Shown here: positions 43,939 through 52,931 of the stretch, in pieces
Numbering within the stretch: the first letter of the stretch is position 1
How the letters are laid out: every line of letters begins with the position of its first letter
From: JBBAGC01 sp964491265
Lineage (GTDB): Bacteria > Spirochaetota > UBA4802 > UBA5550
Reading direction: 5' to 3'
Length of the DNA: 64,000 nucleotides
NCBI GenBank assembly: GCA_964491265.1
Contig: CAZBFP010000011.1
Span: forward strand, 56,033 to 120,032
Notes under the pieces: generated by a model
What the model saw: the letters and a program-made list of their open reading frames with translations, nothing else
Told to the model about the DNA's origin: nothing
The model's database searches: none
Program-made: the position numbers and the translations under genes

Positions 43939-43972
43939 TATAGAAAACTGCGGCCGTTAAAAGTGGTCCGCC

Positions 43973-44704
43973 TCATTTAACCCTCAGCAGAGAGCATATC
44001 CCCCCTGTATTGTCAGATGCAGAAACCGGATTAAAAAGATCGGGCTTCCACTCTCCGTCAATAATAAATTTATAGCGGTACTCCCCTCTGGGGAGTCTCT
44101 TTTCCAGCCGCCATACACCGTCATCCCCCCTCTTCATAAGATCATTTTCCGGATTCCATCCGTTAAAATCACCCACAAGGGAAATGATGCGTGCATCAGG
44201 TTTATAAAGCCTGAATTGAACCCTGTTTCTATCAATAAACTTCAGGGAAAGAAGTTTACCTTCATCATGAATCCTGTTTTCAGCTATAGACAGATATGAA
44301 CCAGCCCTGTCATATTCATTACGGGCATTTCCGGGATCATCTGTCCATAAGCCGTCAACATTATACTTATACTGTATTTTGCCACTAAATTCCTCAGTTG
44401 ATAAAAAAAAGAACCATACCCCGTCTTTCCCTCTTGTCATGTTTACAGTTTTCCATGAGGAGAAATTACCGGCGATTCTGACTTTTTTCGCCCTGCGATC
44501 CTTGTAGGTAAAGAGTGTCCCTTCAGAAACAACACTCCTCTCCGTTGAAAGATTATTGGCCATTACAAGCCTGATATTCTCCGGCGGACTTGCTTCCCGC
44601 AGCATAGTAAGGCTGTAATAATATTCAGTACGGAGGCTATGGGGCCTGGAAGCAGTCATGCTTAAGGCCAGTATTACAATAATAATTCCTGGAAAAACCT
44701 TCAT
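43973..44704 (-). CDS. Secreted protein with two CBM48-like glycogen-binding domains
   Basis: 243 residues. An N-terminal signal sequence (about 1-20) is followed by two tandem AMPK/CBM48-type domains. The first is KVRIAGNFSSWKTVNMTRGKDGVWFF with YKYNVDGLW; the second is IISLVGDFNGWNPENDLMKRGDDGVW with EYRYKFIIDGEWKPDLFNP. The aromatic residues typical of glucan binding are present. No catalytic domain is fused. A periplasmic glucan-binding domain without an enzyme is unusual; the function is unknown. Confidence 0.85.
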   Translation of the reverse strand: MKVFPGIIIVILALSMTASRPHSLRTEYYYSLTMLREASPPENIRLVMANNLSTERSVVSEGTLFTYKDRRAKKVRIAGNFSSWKTVNMTRGKDGVWFFFLSTEEFSGKIQYKYNVDGLWTDDPGNARNEYDRAGSYLSIAENRIHDEGKLLSLKFIDRNRVQFRLYKPDARIISLVGDFNGWNPENDLMKRGDDGVWRLEKRLPRGEYRYKFIIDGEWKPDLFNPVSASDNTGGICSLLRVK

Positions 44705-45444
44705 TTCTTCCTCATCGACATAAGAGTATTCAGTAATATCTTCGTCACTCTTTCACCATGAATATCAATTTTTTTTCAAGCTCACTTCGAATTTTTGGAA
44801 TACAAAAGAAATCCTGTCCTTTCTCGGGAGTATTTCTTTGCCGTGCCCCCTTTGGGGGCTCACTACTACCCACTTCTTAAACAGTACCTGGCTGATCCAC
44901 TGTGCCCTCACCCCCGGCCCTTCTCCCATGAATAAACTTTAATGTTAATTCATATATTGATACCGGGGAGAGGGGTGACCGCATAAAAAAATGAACACAT
45001 GTTTGTTTTTATCCTAATTCTCCCCCTTCTCCCTCGGGGAATTAAGTACAAGGTATTATTTTTTATTATGGGAGAAGGGGGCCGGGGGGATGAGGGCATA
45101 AAAAAGCTCATAATATCGGTTTATTCAAAAAAGATTATTTATTTAAACTGACTTGTGGGTAGTAATGAGCTTTGGGGGACAGGGGGCTGACTCCGAAATA
45201 TGTGGAAACAAATAATATTGTTACTTTTCCCAAAAATCCGGGAAGAGCCTTACTTTTCAGTTGAATTACAGATAGATTATGTCGATAAATATTAACAGGA
45301 AAGAAATATATAATAAGTATTAATTCCTTAGATTATTTGAGTAGAAATAATTCAAATAATTTAATTGCTTTTTTCCTGGATAAAATTTACTGTTTGAATT
45401 ATGTCTCTTTATGCGCATAGTATAATAAATTTGCGGAATTACTA
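44705..45444. repeat. 740-bp gene-free stretch: family C element split by a MITE
   Basis: Family C wording runs CGTGCCCCCTTTGGGGG (44842-44858), then continues after the insert as CTTTGGGGGACAGGGGGCTG with the family tail ATAATATTGTTACTTTTCCC and CCGGGAAGAGCC (45170-45255). The intervening 311 bp are listed separately. No gene lies here. The 45256-45444 part is AT-rich and must hold the promoter of the TPR protein. Confidence 0.7.
44859..45169. mobile_element. Nested MITE-like element with 9-bp target duplication
   Basis: Terminal repeats CTCACTACTACCCAC (44859-44873) and GTGGGTAGTAATGAG (45155-45169), one mismatch. They are flanked by identical CTTTGGGGG at 44850-44858 and 45170-45178. Inside, CCTCACCCCCGGCCCTTCTCCCA and TGGGAGAAGGGGGCCGGGGGGA form a large inner inverted repeat. 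No coding capacity. Confidence 0.8.
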
Positions 45445-48400
45445 ATGGCTGATAAAAAAACTGAAATCGTTTATACCCCGGAAGAACTGTCAGAAATAGA
45501 CAGAATTATAGGTGTTGTAACCGGTGAACCTGCCCAGCCCGATGATACTGTGAGCGCCCCCCCTGAACAGGGAGAGAGCATTGATTCTGTTACAAATGAT
45601 GGATTCGATGATTCAGACGACTATGATATTGAAGAAAAAGGCGAAACACTCCCTGATGAAATATCTGTTGACCTGGATGATGATTTTGATGACAGCATGT
45701 TCACAGAAGATGAGCCTGCAGCGATTGATACATCTGAGATAAGTGAATTTGAAGATCTTGATGATATTGATTCATCATTTGATGAAGAAGCAGCTCCTGC
45801 AGATGATGAGGTTCTCCCCCTTGCTGATGAAGACATCTCCTTTATAGATGATGAAGCCTTGCCCCCTTTTGAGGATGAGGCCCTGGATATAACAGATGAT
45901 AGGGCTGCAGAGGATTTTGACTCACTGGAAGATATTGAGGAATTCTCCGATCTTGACATGGATGATATCCCCGCCAGCTCCGCAGATGAACTGGCTATTG
46001 ACGGTGATGACATACCTGACATACCTGATCTGGACAGTCTGGACATTGATGATTCAGCAGAAATACCTGAAACAGATGAAATAGATCTGCCTGATATCGA
46101 TTTTGACGACCTTGATAAAAGTGAAATAAGCGCGGATATTGAAGAATCTCCTGAAGTTACCGCAGAAGATACAGACAGTTTTGATGATATTGACATATCA
46201 GCCGACACATCAGATATAAGCCCCCTTGATGATCTTGATAGCTTCAGTGATGACGCCTTTGATGATCTCCCCGATATCTCTGATGATCTTGACGATTTTG
46301 ATGATCAGTCCGCTGTTTCATTAGATGCAGATGATATGCTCGATGATATAGAATCAGCAGCACCGGAACATATTGATGACGACATTCTAACTATTGAGCC
46401 TCTGGATGAAGATGAGATCATTGGGGATGATGTTTATGAATCGGAACCTCAAGCTTCTGGCAAATCAGGTGCCGATGTCCCTTTACAGGAAATTGAACTC
46501 TCAGCAAAAGACCTTGCACGGCTTAAAAAAGCCATGCTCATTTTTAATCCCTCTGTAAGAGATGCTATCAAAGATACTGTAATTAACGACCGGATCCCCG
46601 CAACAGACATGCGCAGACTCATTGATATGATACTTACAGGGAAACCTGAAGAGAACATACATAAATTTCTTGAGAAAAAACTTAAAAGAAAAATTATACC
46701 TGTTGATGAAGCAGGAGTTCCCGGCAGAAAGATTATAACATCACGCCCTGAATACACCATGGAAGGGCGGGAAAGACAGAAAAGACTGCTTAGAATTACA
46801 AAGATTTTTTCTGCAACCGCGCTTTCGGCATTCTTTATTACAATCCTTTCATACCAGTATGTTTATAAACCATATATGGCCAAAAAACTTATAAACAATG
46901 GTGTACAGATTATTGTCCAGAGCGGGCTCACCGGCGGAAGATTTGAGAGACGGACAAGGTACGATGAAGCGGAAAAGATTTTCGATCTGGTTGAAAGAGA
47001 CTATGTAAAAGATTACTTATACGGTTATAATGAATATGCCAGGGCATACCTGGAAAATCTTGACTACAAAGAGTCTCTGGACAAGCTTAACAAAGCCTAT
47101 GTCATTGACAGAACAGATACAAAAACTTTAAATAATCTGGGATATTTTTATGCCCGGGTGGACCAGGAATATTTCAATTCAGTAAGAGGGAACATCGCAG
47201 CCTGGTACTTTGCAGGGCGGGAAGACGCTGCATCTGTTAAATCGAGCCTTGACCTGGCAATCAATTTCTACAGAAGAACCCTTCTTGTTGATGAAAAGAA
47301 TGTAACAGCCATGCTTGGAATAGGGAACGCATATTTTTACCAAGGACAGTTCCTCCAGGCTAAAAAATATTACGAAGATATACTGAGGGTTGACAAAAAT
47401 TCAGTTATCGGTTATTCAGGATTACTGAACCTCTACATAGAAAGGGATTCGTTCCCCATGGTTGCAACGCTCCATGCGGAAATCAGAGGGAAAAAGATGC
47501 TCTCCGATCTTCCCTCCCCTCTTTTATCTAAACTTGCAGGGTATTATCTGGATAAAAGAGCAAAAGATGATTCCAATATCAGGATCGACTACGGGGTTAC
47601 ATCCCCCAGGCTTATGGATAAGAGCGACAATACATACCCGGCAGTTCTTGAGGTTCTCAAAGCCCTTAATAACCGCGATCCCGACTATCCGCAGCTTCAG
47701 ATACAGTATGCCAGATTTCATCTGGCGCAAAAAAATCTTACGTTGATGAAGCGCTATCTGGAAAAAGCACTGAGCATGTCGCCCGATTATTTCAGCGCTC
47801 TCCATTTAACCGGTGTCTACCATTACAGCACCAGAGAACCGGTAAAAGCCTACAGGTATCTGAAAAGGGCTGCTGACGTATATGGTAATCAGCCCGCATT
47901 TACCAAAGAGGATTTTTACAGAGAAACAGAGCAAATAGGTGAAACCAACACATACCTGGGACATATATTTTATTACTACTTTGACAGGGTAAAAAGCAGA
48001 AAAGGCGCTCTTGATGACGAGATGATAGATGACAGCGTAGAGAAGCTCGCTAATTATTCAATTGCGGAGCAGTATTATATTACAGCATCAAACCGGAATT
48101 ATAATTCTCCTGAGCTTAATTATAACCTTGGAAGGATCTATTACCTTAAAAAGAACTATACCATGGCCCTTGACAGATGGCTCCATCTTTATGACAGCAC
48201 AGTAAGCTCCCCTGAAATTATGATGTCAATAGGGAACGCATTTTATCATAACGGTAACTACGAATCTGCAAAAGGTGAATTTCTTAAGCTGGCATCGGTT
48301 CTTGAATACGAGGCTGACAAAATAAGGGTTACAGACAGCTCTAAGCAGAGCCATCTTAAAATATTTCAAACCCTTTCATCAGCCTACAACAATCTGGGAG

Positions 48401-48600
48401 CGGTTTACCAGAATCTTGATGATGCACCGAAAAGAGACCTGGCATACTGGAAATCTATCGATTTCATGAAGCGGTTAGACCGGGAGAATGAATACGCCAG
48501 GGTAAATATGGCAAGATCACATAGAAATGCTGAGCCCATGCTTGATGAGAATATTCCATTCAGTATAGATATTTTCAGCGAAGAGATGAGAGGATGGTAG
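45445..48600 (+). CDS. flcA: TPR-repeat membrane protein, candidate flagellar collar protein FlcA
   Basis: 1051 residues. The first 340 or so are extremely acidic (strings of D, E, S, I and L, e.g. DDFDDSMFTEDEP). One membrane span lies at about 455-475 (ATALSAFFITILSYQYVY). The C-terminal 570 residues contain TPR-like helices (KTLNNLGYFYARV, TAMLGIGNAYFYQGQFLQAK, PELNYNLGRIYYLKKNYTMA). This layout recalls the spirochaetal periplasmic flagellar collar protein FlcA. No other flagellar gene is nearby, so the name rests on architecture only. It is the largest gene here. Confidence 0.7.
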   Translation: MADKKTEIVYTPEELSEIDRIIGVVTGEPAQPDDTVSAPPEQGESIDSVTNDGFDDSDDYDIEEKGETLPDEISVDLDDDFDDSMFTEDEPAAIDTSEISEFEDLDDIDSSFDEEAAPADDEVLPLADEDISFIDDEALPPFEDEALDITDDRAAEDFDSLEDIEEFSDLDMDDIPASSADELAIDGDDIPDIPDLDSLDIDDSAEIPETDEIDLPDIDFDDLDKSEISADIEESPEVTAEDTDSFDDIDISADTSDISPLDDLDSFSDDAFDDLPDISDDLDDFDDQSAVSLDADDMLDDIESAAPEHIDDDILTIEPLDEDEIIGDDVYESEPQASGKSGADVPLQEIELSAKDLARLKKAMLIFNPSVRDAIKDTVINDRIPATDMRRLIDMILTGKPEENIHKFLEKKLKRKIIPVDEAGVPGRKIITSRPEYTMEGRERQKRLLRITKIFSATALSAFFITILSYQYVYKPYMAKKLINNGVQIIVQSGLTGGRFERRTRYDEAEKIFDLVERDYVKDYLYGYNEYARAYLENLDYKESLDKLNKAYVIDRTDTKTLNNLGYFYARVDQEYFNSVRGNIAAWYFAGREDAASVKSSLDLAINFYRRTLLVDEKNVTAMLGIGNAYFYQGQFLQAKKYYEDILRVDKNSVIGYSGLLNLYIERDSFPMVATLHAEIRGKKMLSDLPSPLLSKLAGYYLDKRAKDDSNIRIDYGVTSPRLMDKSDNTYPAVLEVLKALNNRDPDYPQLQIQYARFHLAQKNLTLMKRYLEKALSMSPDYFSALHLTGVYHYSTREPVKAYRYLKRAADVYGNQPAFTKEDFYRETEQIGETNTYLGHIFYYYFDRVKSRKGALDDEMIDDSVEKLANYSIAEQYYITASNRNYNSPELNYNLGRIYYLKKNYTMALDRWLHLYDSTVSSPEIMMSIGNAFYHNGNYESAKGEFLKLASVLEYEADKIRVTDSSKQSHLKIFQTLSSAYNNLGAVYQNLDDAPKRDLAYWKSIDFMKRLDRENEYARVNMARSHRNAEPMLDENIPFSIDIFSEEMRGW

Positions 48601-48627
48601 GGGTACAATCCCCCTTAAAGATTTTCC

Positions 48628-49080
48628 TTAGAGGCTGCTTCTATGCTTAAGTATGGCAAACTCAAAGCCGTCAATAAGTACAATAAAGGAAGCGTGATTA
48701 ATATTTTCTGACATTGAATAAACCTTCCACAATTCCTCACCATCAGTAAAAATAATAGTAACCTCCACCTCAGTTCGTGTACCCCTCTGAGCATCGAGTA
48801 TTTTCGCGTGATAATCAACAAGTTTAATCTTCTCTATTTCTGGAAATAGAGGAGCCAGGGCTTTTCTAAGCACATTTGCAAGGGCATCAACAGGGCCATT
48901 GCCGTTTGATGCTTCATGTATTGATGTCCCTTCAGCTTCAATATGAACTGTTGCTTCAGGTGTTACCCCATTATCAATAAGCTTATAATTTCCGGTAACT
49001 GTAAAGGGAGCCTTATATCTGTTAAGCGATCTGGTCAGTGCAAGAGTTTTAGTTGCATCTTCAACAAAATTATTAAGCAT
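48628..49080 (-). CDS. Stand-alone LeuA/CimA-type regulatory (dimer) domain protein
   Basis: 150 residues. The whole protein aligns with the C-terminal allosteric domain of isopropylmalate/citramalate synthases: ATVHIEAEGTSIHEASNGNG (central glycine-rich motif), PVDALANVLRKALAP, VDYHAKILDAQRGTRTEVEV and SENINHASFIVLIDGFEFA. The catalytic TIM barrel is missing and not adjacent. It may bind an amino acid and regulate a partner enzyme. I chose ATG 49080 for the GGAGAG box 4 nt upstream; ATG 49092 is the alternative. Confidence 0.78.
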   Translation of the reverse strand: MLNNFVEDATKTLALTRSLNRYKAPFTVTGNYKLIDNGVTPEATVHIEAEGTSIHEASNGNGPVDALANVLRKALAPLFPEIEKIKLVDYHAKILDAQRGTRTEVEVTIIFTDGEELWKVYSMSENINHASFIVLIDGFEFAILKHRSSL

Positions 49081-49093
49081 TACTCTCTCCATT

Positions 49094-49579
49094 TTATATA
49101 GTAATCCCGGTCTTGATATCTATCTTCTCAGTTTTACCGCTTAAATAATTAAGCAGAAGGAACTCCCTGTTTATAACATACTCATGCAGATCCTCAGTGA
49201 CATTATGATGCCAGCTAATTGTACCCTCACTTACTGACACTTTGAGAAGAAAAAAAGTTCCTGCATCATCAATAAAAATTAAAAATATATAATCAAGAAA
49301 AATTCTGTAAAGATAGGCACGACCCGGTATATCCCAGAGAGTAGCGCCGTCTTTTTTGTTTAAAGTCAAAAAAACACCGCTCCTCTCCCCGGACTCAAAT
49401 GCTATATAAAAACTATCTTCATCCTCAATAGCACCGCTTATTATACCGGGATCTTCAATTTTTTTAATCCACAGATTCCTTCCGCTCTCAATGCTTTTAC
49501 AAAGAAGCACCCCTGAGTGGTAATCCCAATAGAGAACATGTTCATCCATTCTGAATATCTGCGCATTTTTATTATCCAT
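49094..49579 (-). CDS. PQQ-like beta-propeller fragment protein
   Basis: 161 residues, no signal peptide. Repeated strand-turn units such as GVLLCKSIESGRNLWIKKI, GVFLTLNKKDGATLWDIPG and LKVSVSEGTISWHHNV show PQQ/WD-like blades with the conserved W. About four blades are present, fewer than a full propeller. It sits between a kinase-like gene and the LeuA-domain gene with 8 and 13 nt spacing, so the three form an operon. Function unknown. Confidence 0.65.
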   Translation of the reverse strand: MDNKNAQIFRMDEHVLYWDYHSGVLLCKSIESGRNLWIKKIEDPGIISGAIEDEDSFYIAFESGERSGVFLTLNKKDGATLWDIPGRAYLYRIFLDYIFLIFIDDAGTFFLLKVSVSEGTISWHHNVTEDLHEYVINREFLLLNYLSGKTEKIDIKTGITI

Positions 49580-49587
49580 CGAAAACC

Positions 49588-50298
49588 TTACATCATTTTT
49601 AAGCTTATAAGAGCCTCTTTGATAATCCCGGCTGCTTCATCAGAGGAGATATACCCCATATTAAGTATCAAATGATAGTTCAAGGGATCAGCATTATCAA
49701 ATTTAAGAAATTCCTTAATATAGCTGTCTCTCTCTTTATCTTTAATAACTATAGCCTGCTCAGCTTCCTTAAAAGGGGTACCGTAAAGCTGTGTCAGCCT
49801 GTTAATCTTCCATTTAGCAGGAGCTATAAGCCTTACATGAAATCCATTAGACATATCTTTTGTGATTAAATTTCCGGCTCTGCCGACTATTACCACATTA
49901 CCATTATAAGCCATTGTTCTTACTGTCTCAGCAAGTTTTCTGTAAATAGCCACCTGTGTAGGGAATTTACTGAAAGATGTCTGGAAAAGTTCAGTGAGCT
50001 GACCTCTTGCGCTGCTTGTTAAAGTATTAGCAAGAGATTTTGAAAGCCCCAGATCCTGGACAATCTTATCAAGAAGTTTTTTGTCATAGGCTGCCCATTC
50101 CGGCTCACTTTTTTTCAGATTATTAAGGGCATCTACAATTTTTCCGGCAACCTCAAAAGCCCCTACACCATACTCCCTGGAGATTGTTATAAAAGGTTTC
50201 TTCGGCCTGGCTTCAATGTTCTCTATAACATTTTTCTGCTGTGACCAGAATGTGACCTGATTATTGATGTGTTTTTCCATTGCTTTGTTTATTGGCAT
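49588..50298 (-). CDS. Cytidylate kinase-like protein
   Basis: 236 residues. After a 35-residue helix the P-loop-like segment ITISREYGVGAFEVA and later VIVGRAGNLIT, FHVRLIAPAKWKINRL and the lid-like DKERDSYIKEFL match the cytidylate kinase-2 (AAK_CK2) family of small nucleotide kinases. Substrate unproven. ATG 50298 follows GGGGGG by 7 nt. First gene of the three-gene minus-strand operon. Confidence 0.82.
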   Translation of the reverse strand: MPINKAMEKHINNQVTFWSQQKNVIENIEARPKKPFITISREYGVGAFEVAGKIVDALNNLKKSEPEWAAYDKKLLDKIVQDLGLSKSLANTLTSSARGQLTELFQTSFSKFPTQVAIYRKLAETVRTMAYNGNVVIVGRAGNLITKDMSNGFHVRLIAPAKWKINRLTQLYGTPFKEAEQAIVIKDKERDSYIKEFLKFDNADPLNYHLILNMGYISSDEAAGIIKEALISLKMM

Positions 50299-50488
50299 AA
50301 TAATACCCCCCATTTTTATGTTTAATTTAGCACCAAATGTACAACAAAAGTTTTATAACCATAAAGTTGAATGATTATAATACAACTTTTATTTTTTGGC
50401 TTAGCTGTTTTTTATCTCCCTTAATCTCTCCTGACCAGCCTGAGGTAATTTCAAAGAAAAGTTTTTGAATTTACGTCATAATATTACT

Positions 50489-50514
50489 CTTTGTACATTT
50501 TTCAATGTACAAAG
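50489..50514. promoter_or_regulatory. Perfect palindrome in the psd/cytidylate-kinase spacer
   Basis: CTTTGTACATT-N4-AATGTACAAAG, an 11-bp perfect inverted repeat. The same spacer has AAAGTTGTATTATA (50511-50524) and its reverse complement near 50375-50388. No T-run follows on the minus strand, so it looks like an operator, not a terminator. Confidence 0.45.
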
Positions 50515-50571
50515 TTGTATTATAAATGTAATATAAAAAACGGAAAGTTAAAGAAAAAAAAGCGTAAAAAA

Positions 50572-51423
50572 CTATTTTTTTAGATACCCGATTGCCTCCC
50601 CTACCCTGACTCTGTCACCTTTTTTAACTGATTTAAAATCGATCATACCTTTCTCAAAAAGTATTATCACCGTTGAGCCGAGATTAAAAGTACCGATCTC
50701 CCCCCCCTTCTCTATGCGGGGCCTCCCCCCTTCAGGGTACAGAACTTCGTTTCTTTTCCTCAATATGCGGTTAGTTACCGCCTTATCATAGGGAATTGAA
50801 ATTTTCCCCACATTCAATGCCCCTATTTTACAGACAGCAACTTTACCTTTTCCTGTATCGATATATGTAACAAGTCTTTCATTCACAACAAAAAGTCCCT
50901 TCAAAGATTTAACTACAGATTCCTGAACAGAATAAAGCTTCCCCGGAATATTGTAAAATCCGGTAATTTCACCGGAAACAGGTGAATGAATTCTGTGATA
51001 ATCTCCGGGTGAAAGATAAAGTGTAATAAATTTACCATTAATAAAATTATCCGCCATTTCAGATGGTATAAGATCTCTTACAGAATAATCGAGCCCCTTT
51101 GCCTGAATAATTATATCCTCAGTAATATCTCCAAACTCATCAACCCTGGAATCTGTTGTTGCAGCAACAGATTTTTTATCCTTATCAACTTTATATGCAC
51201 CCTTCTTCAGCTCTCTTGTAAAAAATGAGTTAAGATTTTTAAATCCACCTTCAGGTATAACTGCCTCATCAAGTTTCACCCCGTATTTACCCGCATACCA
51301 TTTAATAATAGCCCCCAGAACAGGTGACGGAAGAGGGATTAATGCTGTATAGCCGAAAATCCTTGAAATAAAGCTTTTAGACAGTAATTTAAAAAAGATC
51401 TGGTTCAATGTCTGATTTTTCAT
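50572..51423 (-). CDS. psd: Phosphatidylserine decarboxylase proenzyme
   Basis: 283 residues, standard for the bacterial membrane enzyme. The autocleavage motif GTFNLGSTVI (LGST; Ser becomes the pyruvoyl group) is near residue 252. Other motifs are FFTRELKKG, YLSPGDYHRIHSPVSG and VGKISIPYD. It makes phosphatidylethanolamine. The N-terminus PSPVLGAIIKWYAGKYGVKLDEA is typical. The gene appears to stand alone. Confidence 0.97.
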   Translation of the reverse strand: MKNQTLNQIFFKLLSKSFISRIFGYTALIPLPSPVLGAIIKWYAGKYGVKLDEAVIPEGGFKNLNSFFTRELKKGAYKVDKDKKSVAATTDSRVDEFGDITEDIIIQAKGLDYSVRDLIPSEMADNFINGKFITLYLSPGDYHRIHSPVSGEITGFYNIPGKLYSVQESVVKSLKGLFVVNERLVTYIDTGKGKVAVCKIGALNVGKISIPYDKAVTNRILRKRNEVLYPEGGRPRIEKGGEIGTFNLGSTVIILFEKGMIDFKSVKKGDRVRVGEAIGYLKK

Positions 51424-51964
51424 TTTTTCCCCTGGTATTATTCGTTGAAGTTTAATTTTATTTATTCAACTGCTCATGTAAAGAAAAAATCAGATGCAGA
51501 TAATGTTATAATGCTGAAGATAAAAAAATTGTAGACTTTTATCTCATTTATCGCTTGTTAACACTTCTATCAGGGTCAGCCCCCTGTCCCCCAAAGGGGG
51601 CACGTAAAAGAAACATTTGAGTAAGTAGTGAATCAGAGTATTAAAACACTCATTTAAATTATTGAGCTTGCAAAAGATTTGAGGAATAATATGATAGATA
51701 GAAGGATGGATTTCTGCCGGGTATTAGAATTCAAACATTGTGAATTAAAGATGAAGATGTATTAATTAATAATGGTAAATTTAAATAAAAAGAAAAATAA
51801 AAATTATCAAAGTGATTATAGAAAAACTCGTGCCCCCTTCAGGGCGCCCGAGCGAAGCGACAAAGTACTCCCGGGGTAGATAGGGGTAAAAGAATTTGCT
51901 TTTTATCCCAACATTCCGGAAAGAGCTATAAATATTTACAAAACTGAAATAAAAACTGAAATTT
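51424..51964. repeat. Gene-free stretch with family C copy 3
   Basis: From about 51575 to 51935. CCCCCTGTCCCCCAAAGGGG then GGGCACG (51584-51613), and at the other side CTCGTGCCCCCTTCAGGGCG (51829-51848). The interior TTATTGAGCTTGCAAAAG and GATTTGAGGAATAATATGAT is close to the 34.4 kb copy. The tail CCAACATTCCGGAAAGAGC resembles the other family ends. Confidence 0.7.
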
Positions 51965-52930
51965 ATGAAAGATAAAAAATACTGGCTATTAAAAACAGAA
52001 CTTTTCTCCCCTCTTGATGATGAGGGCCTTCGGCTGATTTCTGATCACTGCAGCGAGTCAGTACGCAAAAAGGGAGAAATGATTTTTTCTGAAGGTGAAA
52101 GGGGTGACAACCTTTACATACTGACTGAGGGTACAGTTGAGGTTTTCAAAACCGATACAGACCGGAATATTTCAGTAATTGCAGAACTGACACCTGGTAA
52201 TATTATAGGGGAACTGGAATTTTTCACAGGGCACACCTATAATGCCTCTGCAATTGCAGCTGAAAAAACATCCCTTCTTCAAATATCGGAGAGCTTAAAA
52301 AATGAACTGGAAAACCGTCCGGAAATTTCAGCAGCAGTGCTTTACCGGTTTTTAAAAACCTTTTCCGGAAGGCTTCGAAAAGCAAACAGACTCGTTAAGG
52401 AGAACTCGGCCCTGGTGCAGGAACTTAAACGCCAGGTTTACGGGGATAAACTCACCGGTCTTTACAATAAAACATACCTTGAAGAAACACTCCCCACCAT
52501 TATAACAGACAGGTCATACCCTGTGGGGCTTCTCCTCATGAAGCCGGATAATTTTAAAATGATAAATGACACATTCGGCCATGAGGCGGGAGATGACACC
52601 CTTAAAATTATGGCAGCGGCACTTAACCGCTTTACAGGGGATGAGGGAACTGTTCTTCGCTACATGGGGAACGAGCTTGGTGTAATCCTCCCCGGATTCA
52701 CCAGGGAGATGGCATTTAAAAAGGCTGAGGCAATACTTAAAATGTTTAACGAACTCGATATTTCCACAGCAACAGGGGATAAAACCGTTTTCCTCTCAAT
52801 GAGTATTGGCGCAGCCCTCTTCCCTGAACACGCGGACATTGCAGATGATTTAATATTTAAGGCCCACGACATACCCCTTGTGGGGCGGGAACGTGGAGGC
52901 AACATGATCCTTTTCCCGGAGGACTTATAA
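51965..52930 (+). CDS. cNMP-binding and degenerate GGDEF protein
   Basis: 321 residues. A cyclic nucleotide-binding-like domain fills residues 15-125 (EGERGDNLYILTEGTVEVF, GELEFFTGHTYNASAIA). A GGDEF domain follows (DKLTGLYNKTYLEE, DNFKMINDTFGHEAGDDTL). The catalytic signature reads MGNEL instead of GGDEF, so diguanylate cyclase activity is unlikely. The phosphate-binding cassette also lacks the usual Arg. The next gene starts 1 nt after its stop codon. Confidence 0.88.
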   Translation: MKDKKYWLLKTELFSPLDDEGLRLISDHCSESVRKKGEMIFSEGERGDNLYILTEGTVEVFKTDTDRNISVIAELTPGNIIGELEFFTGHTYNASAIAAEKTSLLQISESLKNELENRPEISAAVLYRFLKTFSGRLRKANRLVKENSALVQELKRQVYGDKLTGLYNKTYLEETLPTIITDRSYPVGLLLMKPDNFKMINDTFGHEAGDDTLKIMAAALNRFTGDEGTVLRYMGNELGVILPGFTREMAFKKAEAILKMFNELDISTATGDKTVFLSMSIGAALFPEHADIADDLIFKAHDIPLVGRERGGNMILFPEDL

Positions 52931-52931
52931 A

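Noticed and set aside
45621..46208. Minus-strand Ser-rich frame
   Set aside because: Antisense of the acidic D/E/S stretch of the TPR protein.
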